Below, one piece after another: positions 13,206 through 13,774 of a stretch of DNA of 13,774 nt (position 1 is its first letter; each line of letters opens with the position of its first letter). Below the pieces are notes generated by a model. It made no database searches. It had not been told where the DNA came from and saw only the letters and a program-made list of their open reading frames with translations. The stretch is from NCBI GenBank assembly GCA_036338025.1, contig JAYZDB010000195.1:1-13774 (forward strand), written 5' to 3'. Made by a program: the position numbers and the translations under genes. This DNA is from JAYZDB01 sp036338025 (GTDB taxonomy: Bacteria > Planctomycetota > UBA1135 > UBA2386).

Positions 13206-13774
13206 TCACCAAGTCTTGACCAAGGTGAAACCCTTGTAGACGAACTGAACCTCATCATCTCGAACCCTCTTCACGAACAGGTTCTCATTGATGTACTCAC
13301 CTTCTTCGTAGACGACGTTATTCAGGATCACCCCGGACTTACGCTTCTGCTGCACGATCACGCCACTGATCGCGAGCGGAATCGCGCTGAACTCGAGTGC
13401 GATCTTCGCCTGCGTGGCCAGACCCTCGATCCGCAGGCGGAGATTGTAGAGCTTGCTGCTCTTCGCCACCCCGAGGCGGGACTCCACCTGCGAGTATTGT
13501 GCGACCACGCTTTCGAGGTCCCCCGCCTTCAGCTTCGCCTGCATCGAACCAACGAGTGCCACGAATCCAGCGCGTGGCAGGCAACCACCGCTGCCAACTT
13601 CATCACTCTGGACGTTTGCCAGCAGGTTCTTGTAGGGCGTCTGGACTTCTTTGTACCAGAGGGCGGTCAGGGACGGGCTACTGATCAGCTGGTTCTCGGT
13701 TATCTGTCCAGTACGTGTTTCAAAACTCTTGAGACCAGTGCTGACCGCCCGTTGTAGTTCGATCCTCTCGACCA
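13206..13774 (-). CDS. GspB-like periplasmic protein, C-terminal part (5' end outside window)
   Basis: The frame is open from the window edge to the TGA at 13206, giving 188 visible residues; a GTG at 13562 is internal and not a convincing start. The middle part is helical and hydrophilic. The last ~55 residues, ISGVIVQQKRKSGVILNN through VYEEGEYI and VQFVYKGFTLVKTW, form a small beta domain. It has the pattern of GspB/PilP C-terminal domains: a GII strand, a stored-in-n turn, Y-x-x-G-D/E, V-x-x-I/V, and a final V-x-F-x-Y-x-G. Such proteins link the inner-membrane platform to the secretin. The next gene downstream is the secretin, supporting this. The family call rests on pattern and context only, and the N-terminal anchor is not visible. 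Confidence 0.6.
   Translation of the reverse strand, partial: VERIELQRAVSTGLKSFETRTGQITENQLISSPSLTALWYKEVQTPYKNLLANVQSDEVGSGGCLPRAGFVALVGSMQAKLKAGDLESVVAQYSQVESRLGVAKSSKLYNLRLRIEGLATQAKIALEFSAIPLAISGVIVQQKRKSGVILNNVVYEEGEYINENLFVKRVRDDEVQFVYKGFTLVKTW

Noticed and set aside
1..13774. CRISPR array, insertion sequence, phage genes, toxin-antitoxin or defence system
   Set aside because: No regularly spaced repeats, transposase, integrase or defence-type motifs were seen; all genes are housekeeping or envelope genes.

Overview
The window is a stretch of bacterial chromosome (high GC, roughly 60-65% by eye) in which every convincing gene lies on the minus strand. In transcription order (high to low coordinates) the layout is: a 5'-truncated GspB-like gene (13206-13774), a PilQ/GspD-type secretin (10991-12808), a long structured leader, an RNase E/G gene (8298-10394), the ribosomal pair rplU-rpmA with obg (6507-8106), a PilT/PilU ATPase (5312-6445), a membrane-anchored PDZ protein resembling GspC (3987-5165), type III pantothenate kinase coaX (3246-3974), a shortened MnmE-like GTPase (2239-3276), a pyrB-type aspartate carbamoyltransferase with an added zinc domain (838-2190), then a 650-base gap and the start of a lipoprotein gene running off the left edge (1-188).

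The organism cannot be named from the sequence alone. The diderm secretin, the signal-peptide lipoprotein with a short glycine/threonine linker, the strongly divergent MnmE and Obg GTPases, and the mix of pilus genes with rng-rplU-rpmA-obg suggest Planctomycetota or a related deep lineage. That is an inference from protein style, not a proven placement.

Two themes are interleaved. One is an envelope machine: secretin, GspB-like and GspC-like periplasmic proteins and a retraction-type ATPase, consistent with a type IV pilus or type II secretion system whose genes are split around housekeeping genes. The other is housekeeping: RNA decay/processing (RNase E/G), ribosome parts (bL21, bL27), ribosome-assembly GTPase (Obg), CoA synthesis (CoaX) and pyrimidine synthesis (PyrB). 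The spacing of rplU-rpmA-obg and of the PDZ gene-coaX-mnmE-like-pyrB block is tight enough for two operons.

There is no phage, IS, CRISPR, rRNA or recognisable tRNA. I saw no wholly new multi-gene system. The most unusual items are protein architectures: an aspartate carbamoyltransferase carrying only the zinc half of PyrI, an RNase E/G with a roughly 195-residue acidic-then-RG insertion inside its S1 domain, and an MnmE paralogue lacking the residues needed for tRNA modification. The RNase E/G gene also has a plausible promoter about 500 bases upstream and strong hairpins in the leader.
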